Part shown: in pieces, positions 7,578-15,585 of the stretch
How the letters are laid out: every line of letters starts with the position of its first letter
How positions within the stretch are numbered: position 1 is the first letter of the stretch
Origin: Candidatus Berkelbacteria bacterium
GTDB taxonomy: Bacteria; Patescibacteriota; UBA1384; DTJR01
Length of the DNA: 35,454 nucleotides
Assembly (NCBI GenBank): GCA_029865605.1
Contig: JAOUGE010000009.1
Location: 1 to 35,454 of the forward strand
Reading direction: 5' to 3'
Position numbers and translations under genes: made by a program
Notes under the pieces: generated by a model
Seen by the model: only the letters and a program-made list of their open reading frames with translations
What the model was told of the DNA's origin: nothing
Database searches by the model: none

Positions 7578-10500
7578 TTAGCTGCAGCCTGTTGTTGCCC
7601 CGCAATTAAGGCATTTATAGCACTTTCCGTTTAAAACCATGGTGGCCGAGCCGCATTCGAGGCACATTTCTCCCGAGAAGCCGAGCTTAGAGCTCAAGTT
7701 TTCCAGGTTCCTGGCGGGGTCAGATTGGGCCTGTTTGAAAAATAGCCGCCCTGCCTCGTGCCCGTTTTCATCGGCTTCCTTTTCTTTTTCGAACGGTAAT
7801 TCTACTGCTTTGGTTTTGCCTTCTAGGAACTTTTTTTGGAACCACTGGGCGATGTAATCGGATATTGAGGAAGCGCTCTGCACATCCGGATCCCCCGTAT
7901 AACCCATCGGCTGAAATCTCATATGCTTTAGCTGGGAGATGATTGTTTCAAGGGGAACGCCGTATTGGAGGCCGATCGAAACCATCTTGGCGAATGAATC
8001 AGCCATGCCAGCGGCAAAACTTCCCTGCTGATTCATGACAATAAAGAGCTCTCCGGCTCTCCCGTCGTTATAAAGGCCGACCGTAAAATACATTTTATGT
8101 CCGCCAATAGAAACTTTTCTCGTGATCGACATTCTCTCTTTAGGCATTCTTTGCCTGACTGGTTTATACTCAACAACCGTTTCACTTGTTTCTTCCTTAG
8201 TTTTTATTTCCTTAGAGGTCAGCGGTTGGGAAACTTTTGATCCATCACGGTAAATAGCTATGGCCTTCAAACCCAATCGCCAGGATTCCATATATACCTT
8301 TTCTATTTCCTCTTTAGTCGCTTCATTTGGCAGATTTACGGTTTTTGATATTGCACCGGAGAGAAAGGGTTGGGCTGTGGCCATCATCTTAATATGCCCA
8401 TCGGCTAGGATAAATCTCTTTCCTATTTCGCCGCATTTGTTGGCGCAATCAAATATTGAGAGGTGTTCCTCCTTAAGATATGGAGCGCCTTCAGCGGACA
8501 TCGAGCCGCAAATTGCCCTGTTTGCCTCTGAGATTTGCTCTTTTGAAAATCCAAGCTCTGAAAGCAAGTTGAAGTCTGCGCTCGAGGCCTTGGTCTGGCT
8601 GATACCCCACTTGGCCAAATTATCTTTAGTAACGATATCAGGACTATTAAAGGTCTGGCTGATGTCGAAGGAACCCGAAAGGCGCGATCCTATTAATTTA
8701 ATATCTGCTTCGGTCAAGCCCTTCTGCAGTAGAGAAGTCCTGTTTACGTGTGGTGCGTTTTCTAGGCTTCCCGAACCGATTATATATTCAATGATTTTAT
8801 CTATTTGCTCCTCTTTGTATTTAAGATTTTTCAGGGCTCTGAGGACGGACTGGTTAATGATTTTAAAGCATCCCCCACCGGCGAGCTTTTTAAATTTGAC
8901 TAGAGCATAATCGGGCTCAACGCCTGTTGTGTCACAATCCATTACTAATCCGATTGTCCCCGTTGGGGCAAGCAGTGTCACTTGAGCATTTCTAAAACCG
9001 TACCGTCCGCCATCAAGCAGAGCTTTGTCCCAGGCTTCCCGAGCTGCTTTAAGAATGTATTCGGGCTGGTTTTTTTCCTCAACAATAAACGGCTTGATGG
9101 TTAAGTTTTCATACTCGTCCTTTTTTGCGTTATAGGCCGCCCTGCGGTGGTTTCTTATTACCCTTAACATATCCGCCTTGTTTTTTTCATATCCTTCGAA
9201 GGGCTTGGCTTCTTTGGCCATTTCTGCCGACGTAGCGTAGGCGGTTGCGGTCATTAGTGAGGTTATAGCAGCGGCGATTCCTCTTCCTCGGTCGGAGTCG
9301 TATGGTTTCCCCGCGATCATAAGTAGTGCGCCAAGGTTTGCGTAGCCGAGGCCCAGCGGCCTGTAAAGATAGCTGTTTTTAGCGATTTCATATGAAGGAA
9401 ATTGGGCCATCAAAACCGAGATTTCTAGAACGATTGTCCACAGTCTTACTGCATGCTGGAAGGCTGTAATATTAAATTGGTTATTTTTCTCATCGTAAAA
9501 TTTAACCAGATTTAATGAAGCTAAATTGCAGGATGAGTCATCGAGAAACATAAATTCGCTGCAGGGATTTGAAGCGTTGATTCTTCCCGAGGAAAGGCAG
9601 GTATGCCAGTTATTAATATTAGTGTCAAACTGGAGACCCGGGTCGCCACAGCGCCAGGCGGCATCAGCAATTTTATCCCAAAGTTGTTTTGCCTTGACAG
9701 TTTTCGAGATGTGCTCGGGATTGGTCCGCCACCTAAGGTGCCATTCTCCTTCTTGCTCGACCGCTCTCATAAAATCATCCGTTACTCTTATAGAGTTGTT
9801 CGAATTCTGACCGGAAACGGTCTGGTAGGCCTGACCCTCAATCCCGCCGGTATAGCCTGCGGCGATTAGAGCAGCCGCCTTTTCCTCTTCTTTGTATTTC
9901 CACCCGATAAATTTCTCAATATCGGGGTGGTCGATATTTATAATCACCATTTTTGAGGCTCTTCTGGTTGTCCCTCCTGATTTTATTGCGCCCGCTCCCC
10001 TGTCAAATATTTGTAGCCAGCTCATAAGCCCGGACGATTTTCCTCCGCCCGAAAGGGGCTCTCCTTCTGCCCTAAGACTTGAAAAGTTCGTTCCATTTCC
10101 GGAGCCGTACTTAAAAATCCTCGCCTCTTTTATAGCTAAATCGAAGATCCCCCCGCTGTTTACCAAATCGTCCTTTATTGATTGGATAAAGCAGGCATGG
10201 GGCTGGGGCCTTGTATAGGCATCTTCAGACTGTTTTAATTTTCCCGTTTTGGGATCGGCATACCAATGACCTTGGGCGGGACCGGTAATTCCGTAGCGTA
10301 GTGCCAGGCCGGTATTGAACCACTGGGGGGAGTTAGGCGCACCGTATTGATGCAATAACATATAGGATAATTCATCCTCAAAACGGTCAGCATCGGTCCT
10401 CGATGTAAAGTACCGAAACTTCTCTCCCCACCACCTCCAACCGTAAGCAAGCCTTTTAATTATCTGCTTAACCGACTGTTCGGCTCCTAGTTTTGGTTTG

Positions 10501-10820
10501 CCGTCTTTGTCTAAAATAGGCTTTCCATATTTGTCGTATTGAGGAACTTGGCTTTTTCTTAGGTATTTTGAGATGAGAATGTCTGAAGCCAGTCTCGACC
10601 AATTTCTGGGTATTTCTATGTCATTCATCTCAAAAACGACAGATCCGTCAGCATTGCTGATTTTCGAGCTTCTTAGTTCATATTGAGTCGATTCAAAAGG
10701 GTCTTCCCCGAGTTTTGTGAAAAATCTTTCTATTTTTAAACCCTTCTTGTTTCTTGACGGCCCGCCTTTCTTTTTCCCGCTTGGCGTTTTTGTTTGAACT
10801 CTTACAGCGACTTTTGGCAA
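7578..10820 (-). CDS. nrdJ: Vitamin B12-dependent (class II) ribonucleotide reductase
   Basis: 1080 residues, in the range of the long NrdJ type. The radical-site pattern N418-x-C420-x-E422 sits in NASNPCSEF, and C210 and C431 are the likely redox pair. The family blocks LGYANLGALLM, APTGTIGLVMDCDTTG and TAQPFLSGAISKTVN are intact. The C-terminus ends in a Cys-rich zinc-ribbon-like tail (CLECG, then CYKCLNCG). It reduces ribonucleotides using adenosylcobalamin, without oxygen or a separate radical subunit. It lies 16 nt after nrdR and before cobO, in an operon with paired NrdR boxes. The sequence is unbroken, with no intein or frameshift. Confidence 0.97.
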   Translation of the reverse strand: MPKVAVRVQTKTPSGKKKGGPSRNKKGLKIERFFTKLGEDPFESTQYELRSSKISNADGSVVFEMNDIEIPRNWSRLASDILISKYLRKSQVPQYDKYGKPILDKDGKPKLGAEQSVKQIIKRLAYGWRWWGEKFRYFTSRTDADRFEDELSYMLLHQYGAPNSPQWFNTGLALRYGITGPAQGHWYADPKTGKLKQSEDAYTRPQPHACFIQSIKDDLVNSGGIFDLAIKEARIFKYGSGNGTNFSSLRAEGEPLSGGGKSSGLMSWLQIFDRGAGAIKSGGTTRRASKMVIINIDHPDIEKFIGWKYKEEEKAAALIAAGYTGGIEGQAYQTVSGQNSNNSIRVTDDFMRAVEQEGEWHLRWRTNPEHISKTVKAKQLWDKIADAAWRCGDPGLQFDTNINNWHTCLSSGRINASNPCSEFMFLDDSSCNLASLNLVKFYDEKNNQFNITAFQHAVRLWTIVLEISVLMAQFPSYEIAKNSYLYRPLGLGYANLGALLMIAGKPYDSDRGRGIAAAITSLMTATAYATSAEMAKEAKPFEGYEKNKADMLRVIRNHRRAAYNAKKDEYENLTIKPFIVEEKNQPEYILKAAREAWDKALLDGGRYGFRNAQVTLLAPTGTIGLVMDCDTTGVEPDYALVKFKKLAGGGCFKIINQSVLRALKNLKYKEEQIDKIIEYIIGSGSLENAPHVNRTSLLQKGLTEADIKLIGSRLSGSFDISQTFNSPDIVTKDNLAKWGISQTKASSADFNLLSELGFSKEQISEANRAICGSMSAEGAPYLKEEHLSIFDCANKCGEIGKRFILADGHIKMMATAQPFLSGAISKTVNLPNEATKEEIEKVYMESWRLGLKAIAIYRDGSKVSQPLTSKEIKTKEETSETVVEYKPVRQRMPKERMSITRKVSIGGHKMYFTVGLYNDGRAGELFIVMNQQGSFAAGMADSFAKMVSIGLQYGVPLETIISQLKHMRFQPMGYTGDPDVQSASSISDYIAQWFQKKFLEGKTKAVELPFEKEKEADENGHEAGRLFFKQAQSDPARNLENLSSKLGFSGEMCLECGSATMVLNGKCYKCLNCGATTGCS

Positions 10821-10836
10821 TTCCCCTCCCTTTTTT

Positions 10837-11283
10837 CTAGTTGCTCTTTAGCTTGGTAAGCTCCTCTTGAAATGATTCTATCTGTTCGAAGTTTTTGTAA
10901 ACACTTACAAACCGTAGATATGATATTTCATCTAGTTTGCGTAGTCTATTAATGACCAAATTACCTATCTTTTTTGTCGAGATCGCCGGCTCTGCTGACT
11001 CGATTACTTTTTGCTCTATGTCGTCAACTATTTCACTTAATAGTTCTGGGCCTATTCTCCCGCTGGCAGCGGTTTCCATCCCTTTATAAATTTTATCCCT
11101 GTCAAACGGCTCTACCCTGCCATCTCGCTTGGTTACAGAAAGTCGAACGTGCTCTATTTTTTCGTAGGTGGTGAATCTGAACTGACAGCTTTCACACTCC
11201 CGCCTTCGTCTTATTGTTCTTGAATCGACATCACGTGAGTCTATCACTTGAGTGTTAGTTGATTTGCACTTTGGGCAGGTCAT
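10837..11283 (-). CDS. nrdR: Transcriptional repressor NrdR
   Basis: 148 residues, typical of NrdR. The zinc finger (MTCPKCKS, later CESCQFRF with RRRRECESC) is followed by an ATP-cone (VTKRDGRVEPFDRDKIYKGM). NrdR senses ATP/dATP and represses ribonucleotide reductase genes. It is the first gene of the operon with nrdJ and cobO and should control its own transcription through two boxes at 11342-11388. The ATG has only A-rich sequence before it and no clear Shine-Dalgarno. Confidence 0.96.
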   Translation of the reverse strand: MTCPKCKSTNTQVIDSRDVDSRTIRRRRECESCQFRFTTYEKIEHVRLSVTKRDGRVEPFDRDKIYKGMETAASGRIGPELLSEIVDDIEQKVIESAEPAISTKKIGNLVINRLRKLDEISYLRFVSVYKNFEQIESFQEELTKLKSN

Positions 11284-11341
11284 TTTTTCTATTTTTTAGC
11301 GTTTTTATAGTTTACCGGCAGTTTTCAGATGAATTTAAAAA

Positions 11342-11357
11342 GCACAATATATAGTGC
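11342..11357 (-). promoter_or_regulatory. NrdR box 1
   Basis: The plus strand reads GCACAATATATAGTGC, a near-perfect match to the NrdR consensus acaCwAtATaTwGtgt and almost palindromic. It lies just downstream of the -10 element, across the likely transcription start of nrdR-nrdJ-cobO. Its start is 31 bp from that of box 2, the helical spacing known for NrdR box pairs. Confidence 0.88.
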
Positions 11358-11364
11358 TTTCCTA

Positions 11365-11392
11365 AATATAAACCACAATATAGTGTTGTCAA
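11365..11392 (-). promoter_or_regulatory. Sigma70-type promoter of nrdR-nrdJ-cobO
   Basis: On the minus strand, TTGACA at 11392-11387 and TATATT at 11370-11365 are separated by 16 bp. NrdR box 2 fills the spacer and box 1 covers the start region, so bound NrdR would block polymerase directly. The expected leader to the nrdR ATG is about 75 nt. Confidence 0.8.
11373..11388 (-). promoter_or_regulatory. NrdR box 2
   Basis: The plus strand reads CCACAATATAGTGTTG. The left half (CACAATATA) matches the consensus well and the right half is weaker, for about 12 of 16 positions overall. It lies between the -35 and -10 of the operon promoter, 15 bp from box 1. Confidence 0.75.
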
Positions 11393-11423
11393 TATATCGA
11401 TGGTCGATAAGTCCGATTACAGT

Positions 11424-11463
11424 TAAAAAATGCCGCCTCATTTATCCTAGCATCGGAGGGCGA
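11424..11463 (-). terminator. Probable terminator after ftsZ
   Basis: On the minus strand an imperfect stem (GCCCTC pairing with GAGGCGGC, two bases bulged, long loop) is followed by ATTTTTTAA. It would end the division cluster transcript just before the nrdR promoter. The pairing is imperfect, hence moderate confidence. Confidence 0.45.
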
Positions 11464-11514
11464 GGTCATACCAAATGACTTCTTTGGTTTACTGATTATC
11501 GGAGGTCTAGAGTG

Positions 11515-12645
11515 CTATTTTAGCTTTCGTCTTATAAAGGCCGGGACTTCGAGTTCATCTTCTTCCGTCTCTGTTTCATATTCGTTTTCTTCAGCATATG
11601 AAGGATAGCTTGGAGTTGGCTGGGCAGCAGGAGTTTGTATTGTTGAAATTGGCGTTGATTCGATCATTGGCGGTCGGGCTGGTTTCTTTGTCTCTACGCC
11701 TTCGTCGAATCCGGTAGCAATAACGGTTATTTTAACCTCTCCCGACATTGATTCGTCAACAATTGCGCCAAAAATGATATTGGCGTCAGGATCGGCAGCT
11801 TCGGTAATTATCTTTGCTGCTTCATCAATTTCGTACATGCTCATATCGGGGCCGCCAGTGATATTGAAAAGTATCCCCTTTGCTCCATCTATCGATAACT
11901 CCAGAAGCGGTGAATCAATTGCTGCTCTGGCTGCTTCGATTGCTCGATTATCTCCCGATCCTCGTCCAATCCCCATCAGCGCCGACCCCGCATCAGCCAT
12001 AATCGTTTTGACGTCGGCGAAGTCAACGTTTATTATTCCGTGCAAAGTGATTAAATCGGATATGCCCTGAACGCCTTGGCGCAGTATATCGTCGACAACC
12101 GTGAAAGCGTCTGTAAGGGAAGTTTTTTTGTCGATAACCTGCAGTAAGCGGTCGTTGGGGATGACGATTAGAGTGTCAACCTTATCTCTTAATTCCTCGA
12201 TTCCTTCGTCGGCAACCTTTTTGCGGCGCATTCCCTCGAAGCTGAAGGGCTTCGTTACTATGCCAACGGTTAGGGATCCTAATTCTCTAGCAATAGCCGC
12301 AGCTACTGGTCCTGCTCCAGTCCCGGTGCCACCGCCGGCTCCATAGGTTACAAATACCATATCCGAGCCCTTTAATGCCTCGTATATTTCTTCCTTGTTT
12401 TCCTCAACGGATTTCTTGCCGATTTCTACAGATGATCCGGCGCCGAGGCCTCGGGTAGTTTCTTTGCCAATTTGAATTTTAACTGGGGCGGGATTGTTAA
12501 CGAGCGCTTGAGCGTCGGTATTGATTGCTACAAACTCGACGCCCTTCAATTTTGCGTCTATCATTCTTTGAACCGAGTTTCCCCCGGAGCCGCCTACTCC
12601 TACAACTCGTATCGTAGCAAATGTTTCGAGATCGTCTTTTATCAT
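11515..12645 (-). CDS. ftsZ: Cell division protein FtsZ
   Basis: 376 residues. The tubulin signature GGGTGTG is at 104-110 and the T7 catalytic loop NVDFAD at 206-211. A flexible Pro/Glu-rich linker leads to a C-terminal conserved peptide, [12 protein letters not shown], which binds FtsA and other tethers. It is the GTPase that forms the cytokinetic ring. It follows ftsA by 11 nt in the same operon. All hallmarks are intact. Confidence 0.98.
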   Translation of the reverse strand: MIKDDLETFATIRVVGVGGSGGNSVQRMIDAKLKGVEFVAINTDAQALVNNPAPVKIQIGKETTRGLGAGSSVEIGKKSVEENKEEIYEALKGSDMVFVTYGAGGGTGTGAGPVAAAIARELGSLTVGIVTKPFSFEGMRRKKVADEGIEELRDKVDTLIVIPNDRLLQVIDKKTSLTDAFTVVDDILRQGVQGISDLITLHGIINVDFADVKTIMADAGSALMGIGRGSGDNRAIEAARAAIDSPLLELSIDGAKGILFNITGGPDMSMYEIDEAAKIITEAADPDANIIFGAIVDESMSGEVKITVIATGFDEGVETKKPARPPMIESTPISTIQTPAAQPTPSYPSYAEENEYETETEEDELEVPAFIRRKLK

Positions 12646-12656
12646 CTCTAAGCCTT

Positions 12657-13907
12657 TTACGGAATGAAATTTTTAAAAATCTCCTTTACCCTGCTGAAGG
12701 CCCCTCCCATTTTCTTTAAATTGGTGTTTGCCCTTTTTCCATTAGACACGCTTGTTTGTATTTCGTCAAGACCCCAGATAAGAAGTCCGATGGCTGTAGC
12801 GTACTCTGGATCGTCTAGTTTGTCAACAATTCCTGAAACCTCGAAAATGGGCTGGCCAATCTGGACGGGCAACCCGAGCGATTTTTTAGCTAGTTGCTGT
12901 AAGCCTTCAAGCCTGGCTCCTCCTCCAGTAATAACCGCTCCGGCTGGTAGCATTTCATCTTTTTGAATGGATTTAAGCTCGTCTCTAATCATACCAAAGA
13001 GCTCGCTTAGTCTTGCCGCGGCAATTTCGCAAATATATCTCCGGTTGGGTCTTTCCTTTTCTCCCCTCTCAAACTCGGCAAGGTCTATCTTTTCAGATTC
13101 TCTCACTTCTTCTATGTCAACATTTACTTTACTGGTTTTTATTTTTTCAGCGCCGTCAATTGAAATTTTTAACCCAATGGCAATATCATTGGTGATGTGA
13201 TTTGAGCCGATCGGAATTACTTTTGAGTGGATTAGTGAACATTCTTCATAAACCGCGATCGAGGTGTTCGACGCTCCAATATCAATTAAAACCGTGCCGA
13301 TTTCTTTTTGTCTTTTGGACAGATATACCTTAGCTGAAGCAAGTGGAGCAAATACCATTCCCTCTATTTCTAAGCCTGACTGGGTAATGGCTTTGCTCAG
13401 GCTTTTCAAGGCCATCGTTGAGCAGCCTATCACGTGAGAGATGACCTCGAGTCTTATTCCGGCCATACCGATGGGGTTTTTGATATCTGTTTGCCCGTCA
13501 ACGATATATGACTTAGGGATTGAATGGATTATTTCGTAATTAGGGGGAAGGGCGACTGAATTTGCAGATTCAGTCACTCTTTCGACGTCTTCTTCTTGAA
13601 TTTCGCTATCAGCCCGGCTGACGGCAACGACACCCTTTGAGTCAACCGATATGATTTGGTTGCCGCTGATTGAGGCAAAACAGCTTATAAGTTCCGTTCC
13701 GCAAGTTCTCTGGGCTTCCTCGATTGATGCTGAAATGGCGCTGACAGTGTCTTCGATATCAACGACACAGCCCTTTCTCAAGCCGGAGTTTGGCGCTCTT
13801 CCAATCCCGGTTATATTAATCATTCCTTCTTGAATCTGCCCGACAATTACGGTTACTTTGGATGTCCCGACATCTAGGGCTACAACAAGCCCCTCATCTT
13901 CCTTCAA
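12657..13907 (-). CDS. ftsA: Cell division protein FtsA
   Basis: 416 residues of the actin-like fold. Phosphate 1 is [14 protein letters not shown] near the N-terminus, phosphate 2 is [14 protein letters not shown], and the adenosine motif is [13 protein letters not shown]. The SHS2/1C insertion lies in between. The C-terminal stretch [13 protein letters not shown] looks like the amphipathic membrane-targeting helix. It anchors FtsZ filaments to the membrane. The start is TTG 13907 with AGGAGGG four bases upstream; it sits 36 nt after the ybeY stop and directly before ftsZ. Confidence 0.96.
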   Translation of the reverse strand: MKEDEGLVVALDVGTSKVTVIVGQIQEGMINITGIGRAPNSGLRKGCVVDIEDTVSAISASIEEAQRTCGTELISCFASISGNQIISVDSKGVVAVSRADSEIQEEDVERVTESANSVALPPNYEIIHSIPKSYIVDGQTDIKNPIGMAGIRLEVISHVIGCSTMALKSLSKAITQSGLEIEGMVFAPLASAKVYLSKRQKEIGTVLIDIGASNTSIAVYEECSLIHSKVIPIGSNHITNDIAIGLKISIDGAEKIKTSKVNVDIEEVRESEKIDLAEFERGEKERPNRRYICEIAAARLSELFGMIRDELKSIQKDEMLPAGAVITGGGARLEGLQQLAKKSLGLPVQIGQPIFEVSGIVDKLDDPEYATAIGLLIWGLDEIQTSVSNGKRANTNLKKMGGAFSRVKEIFKNFIP

Positions 13908-13943
13908 CGTTCCCTCCTGACCTAATTACCTTCGCTGCTCTTG

Positions 13944-14318
13944 CTATTCTGGGTGATGAATTCCCAGCAGATGGTTTATGCCATGCCTTAATACAAAAAT
14001 AATTTCTTTTTCAAAGGATTTATTTGTCTTCTCGGCCTGCTCTTCTATTATATCACCACAGATTATCACTGTGCCAATATTTGTAGCTTTCTCTCCTGGT
14101 ACTGTCTTGAGCGGAAAACTAAGAACGTCAGTTGGATAATCCCTATTTAGATATTTTTTATTAAGACTTCTAACTTTAGATTTTCCGGCTATTTCTATTT
14201 CAAGCCAACAGTTTTTTTCGCCCCTTTTTTTAAGCCAGTCCAGCGCTTCTTTTTTAAGCACGGCTGAATAGTCGCTAAATTTTTTAATAGTTCTGACTTC
14301 TGCCTTGTTAGAACTCAT
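13944..14318 (-). CDS. ybeY: Endoribonuclease YbeY (rRNA maturation factor)
   Basis: 124 residues. The metal-binding H3xH5xH motif is complete as H112, H116 and H122 (LRHGINHLLGIHHPE), but the protein stops two residues later. Most YbeY proteins carry a further C-terminal helix, so this is a short form. It also has SLNKKYLNRDYPTDVLSFP, the family's central signature. Its family role is 16S rRNA 3'-end maturation and ribosome quality control. It follows yqeY with 2 nt between and precedes ftsA, so ribosome and division genes share a transcription unit. Confidence 0.92.
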   Translation of the reverse strand: MSSNKAEVRTIKKFSDYSAVLKKEALDWLKKRGEKNCWLEIEIAGKSKVRSLNKKYLNRDYPTDVLSFPLKTVPGEKATNIGTVIICGDIIEEQAEKTNKSFEKEIIFVLRHGINHLLGIHHPE

Positions 14319-14320
14319 TT

Positions 14321-14755
14321 TTAAGTTTCGGTTGACTTTCTTACAATTTGAGCTACTTTTGCTCCGTCGGCGCGTCCTTTCAGTTCGGCCATTACCGCCT
14401 TCATAACAGAACCGAAAGATTTGTCGTCTAAATCATTCAATTTACTTTTTACGACTTCTTCGATTTGAGTCTCACTAAGTTCCTCGGGTAGATAGTTTTT
14501 AATTATCTCAATTTCCTTGGTCGTCTTTGAAACTAAATCTTCTCTGCCACCAGCTTTGAATTGTTCAAGGGCCTCTTCTCTTTGTTTCAACTCGCTTTTG
14601 AGAACCTGGACTTCGTCCTGATTATTATAGCTATCGCCCTTTTCCTTGGATTTATTCAATAGAGCGGCCTTGATAGTCTGAAGTAAAACCCGCTTCTCAG
14701 CATCGCCGCCCTTATATTCCTTTATAATTTGTTCGTTGATTTGGTCTAGTATCAT
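14321..14755 (-). CDS. yqeY: GatB/YqeY domain protein
   Basis: 144 residues, the full length of stand-alone YqeY. The N-terminal helical part (KRVLLQTIKAALLNKSKEKG), the loop NYLPEELSETQIEEVV and the C-terminal GSVMKAVMAELKGRADG with VAQIV are all family hallmarks. YqeY resembles the tail domain of GatB and may bind tRNA; its function is not settled. The bacterial gene order rpsU-yqeY is widely conserved and is found here. It starts one base after the stop of the micro-ORF at 14757-14858. Confidence 0.92.
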   Translation of the reverse strand: MILDQINEQIIKEYKGGDAEKRVLLQTIKAALLNKSKEKGDSYNNQDEVQVLKSELKQREEALEQFKAGGREDLVSKTTKEIEIIKNYLPEELSETQIEEVVKSKLNDLDDKSFGSVMKAVMAELKGRADGAKVAQIVRKSTET

Positions 14756-14756
14756 T

Positions 14757-14858
14757 TTAAAGATTATTTATTTCGAAGGTGCTATTTGAATATTTTGTTA
14801 AGTAATAAATAACTAAAATCAAAATCAGCACGACAGCCGCGTATATGACAATTTGCAT
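14757..14858 (-). CDS. 33-residue single-pass membrane micro-protein (putative)
   Basis: ATG 14858 opens 33 codons that encode MQIVIYAAVVLILILVIYYL and then a short polar tail (TKYSNSTFEINNL): one membrane helix with almost nothing else. It starts 10 nt after the rpsU stop, with the G-rich AGGGGGTGG as a possible ribosome site. It ends one base before the yqeY ATG, which favours translational coupling. A longer reading of the same frame back to 14972 would run across the 3' half of rpsU and is not likely. No family is recognised. Confidence 0.5.
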   Translation of the reverse strand: MQIVIYAAVVLILILVIYYLTKYSNSTFEINNL

Positions 14859-14868
14859 CCCGAGTAAT

Positions 14869-15048
14869 CTACCACCCCCTCTTTGTTTCTGATCTCTCGG
14901 CTTTTCTTCGGGCGGAAGATCGCCTCTCTCTTCTTGACGGGCCTTTTTCTCTAAACCTTCTTTTTTTTGCATCAGTTAACACTCCGCTTAACTGAACCTC
15001 TCTAAGAAATTTTCTTACCATTACCTCTGGCGATTCGCTTTTTCTCAA
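14869..15048 (-). CDS. rpsU: Small ribosomal subunit protein bS21
   Basis: 59 residues from TTG 15048 to TAG 14871-14869. The protein begins MRKSESPEVMVRKFLREVQL, then SGVLTDAKKRRFREK, then a very basic tail. This fits bS21: a short helix pair with the KRRF/Y-EK signature and an Arg/Lys-rich end. The ribosome site GGGGAGGTG lies 7 nt before the TTG. The gene has a strong promoter (15093-15120) and is followed by yqeY, the classical neighbour. A longer ORF in another frame (14757-14972) covers much of it. Confidence 0.9.
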   Translation of the reverse strand: MRKSESPEVMVRKFLREVQLSGVLTDAKKRRFREKGPSRRERRSSARRKAERSETKRGW

Positions 15049-15092
15049 CTTTTTTCACCTCCCCGTTGCTTAAATTAATTAATAGCTGATTA

Positions 15093-15120
15093 ATTATATA
15101 ACTTTTTGGAATTTTTTCAA
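15093..15120 (-). promoter_or_regulatory. Promoter of rpsU-yqeY-ybeY(-ftsA-ftsZ)
   Basis: On the minus strand, TTGAAA at 15120-15115 and TATAAT at 15098-15093 are 16 bp apart. The -35 touches the stop codon of the HIT gene. No other clear promoter or terminator was seen from here to ftsZ, so the whole division cluster may depend on it (inference). Confidence 0.75.
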
Positions 15121-15455
15121 TCGCACATTCTGCCAAGGCTATGGCCGCCGAGCAGATGAAAGTGAACGTGATCTACTGTTTGCCCGGCATCTTTCAGGTG
15201 GTTGGTCACAACTCTAAATCCTGTTTTGTCAATGCCGGTTCTTTGAGCCACAATTCTAATCGCGGAAAAAATTTGCTTTAGGGCAAGGCCGACCTTCTTT
15301 TCATGGGCGGATTTTCCGAGATGTGATTTGGGGAAAATCAAGGCGTGAACTTTTGCCTTAGGGTCAATATCGTAAACCGCGATTACATCCTTATCTTCCC
15401 AGATAATATCGGCTTTTATCTTCTTTTTTGCGATTTGGCAAAAAATGCATTCCAT
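15117..15455 (-). CDS. HIT-family nucleotide hydrolase/transferase
   Basis: 112 residues from ATG 15455, the size of Hint-type HIT proteins. The N-terminus CIFCQIAKKKI is typical, the middle carries HALIFPKSHL, and the catalytic histidine triad is HVHFHLL (TVDHVHFHLLGG). The family hydrolyses AMP-linked phosphoramidates and similar adenylyl substrates. The -10 element at 15475-15470 lies 14 nt before the ATG, so the leader is very short. A TTG two codons upstream is a less likely start. Confidence 0.92.
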   Translation of the reverse strand: MECIFCQIAKKKIKADIIWEDKDVIAVYDIDPKAKVHALIFPKSHLGKSAHEKKVGLALKQIFSAIRIVAQRTGIDKTGFRVVTNHLKDAGQTVDHVHFHLLGGHSLGRMCD

Positions 15456-15469
15456 AAGCAAAATTTAAC

Positions 15470-15475
15470 ATTATA
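15470..15475 (-). promoter_or_regulatory. -10 element of the HIT gene
   Basis: TATAAT on the minus strand at 15475-15470, 14 nt from the ATG; the -35 is weak. It is directly divergent with the promoter at 15479-15506, so the two polymerases would compete for nearly the same DNA. Confidence 0.5.
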
Positions 15476-15478
15476 CCC

Positions 15479-15506
15479 TTGACAAATCAAATTATTGTGT
15501 TATAAT
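15479..15506 (+). promoter_or_regulatory. Consensus sigma70 promoter of the lytic transglycosylase gene
   Basis: TTGACA at 15479-15484 and TATAAT at 15501-15506, both perfect, with a 16 bp spacer. The expected start is near 15513, giving a leader of about 70 nt that can fold (see 15513-15582). Confidence 0.88.
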
Positions 15507-15512
15507 GTAGCT

Positions 15513-15582
15513 CTTCTCCAAATGGAGAAGATTTTTATTTGCGGCGGCCTCCAGTTGGCGCAAGGAAACTGGAGAATCGCAA
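15513..15582 (+). promoter_or_regulatory. Structured 5' leader of the lytic transglycosylase mRNA
   Basis: Two stem-loops can form. The first is CTTCTCC (15513-15519) with GGAGAAG (15524-15530), followed by ATTTTTATTT; it would start at the very 5' end of the RNA. The second is CTCCAGTT (15549-15556) with AACTGGAG (15567-15574), enclosed by TTGCG (15539-15543) with CGCAA (15578-15582). The only ribosome-site candidates (AAGG, GGAG) lie in this second stem-loop, so folding could limit translation. No known riboswitch class is recognised. Confidence 0.5.
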
Positions 15583-15585
15583 CAA

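Noticed and set aside
14757-14972. 71-codon ORF on the minus strand as one gene
   Set aside because: Its first 38 codons overlap rpsU out of frame and are of low complexity; only the last 33 codons look like a peptide, so the shorter micro-ORF is listed instead.
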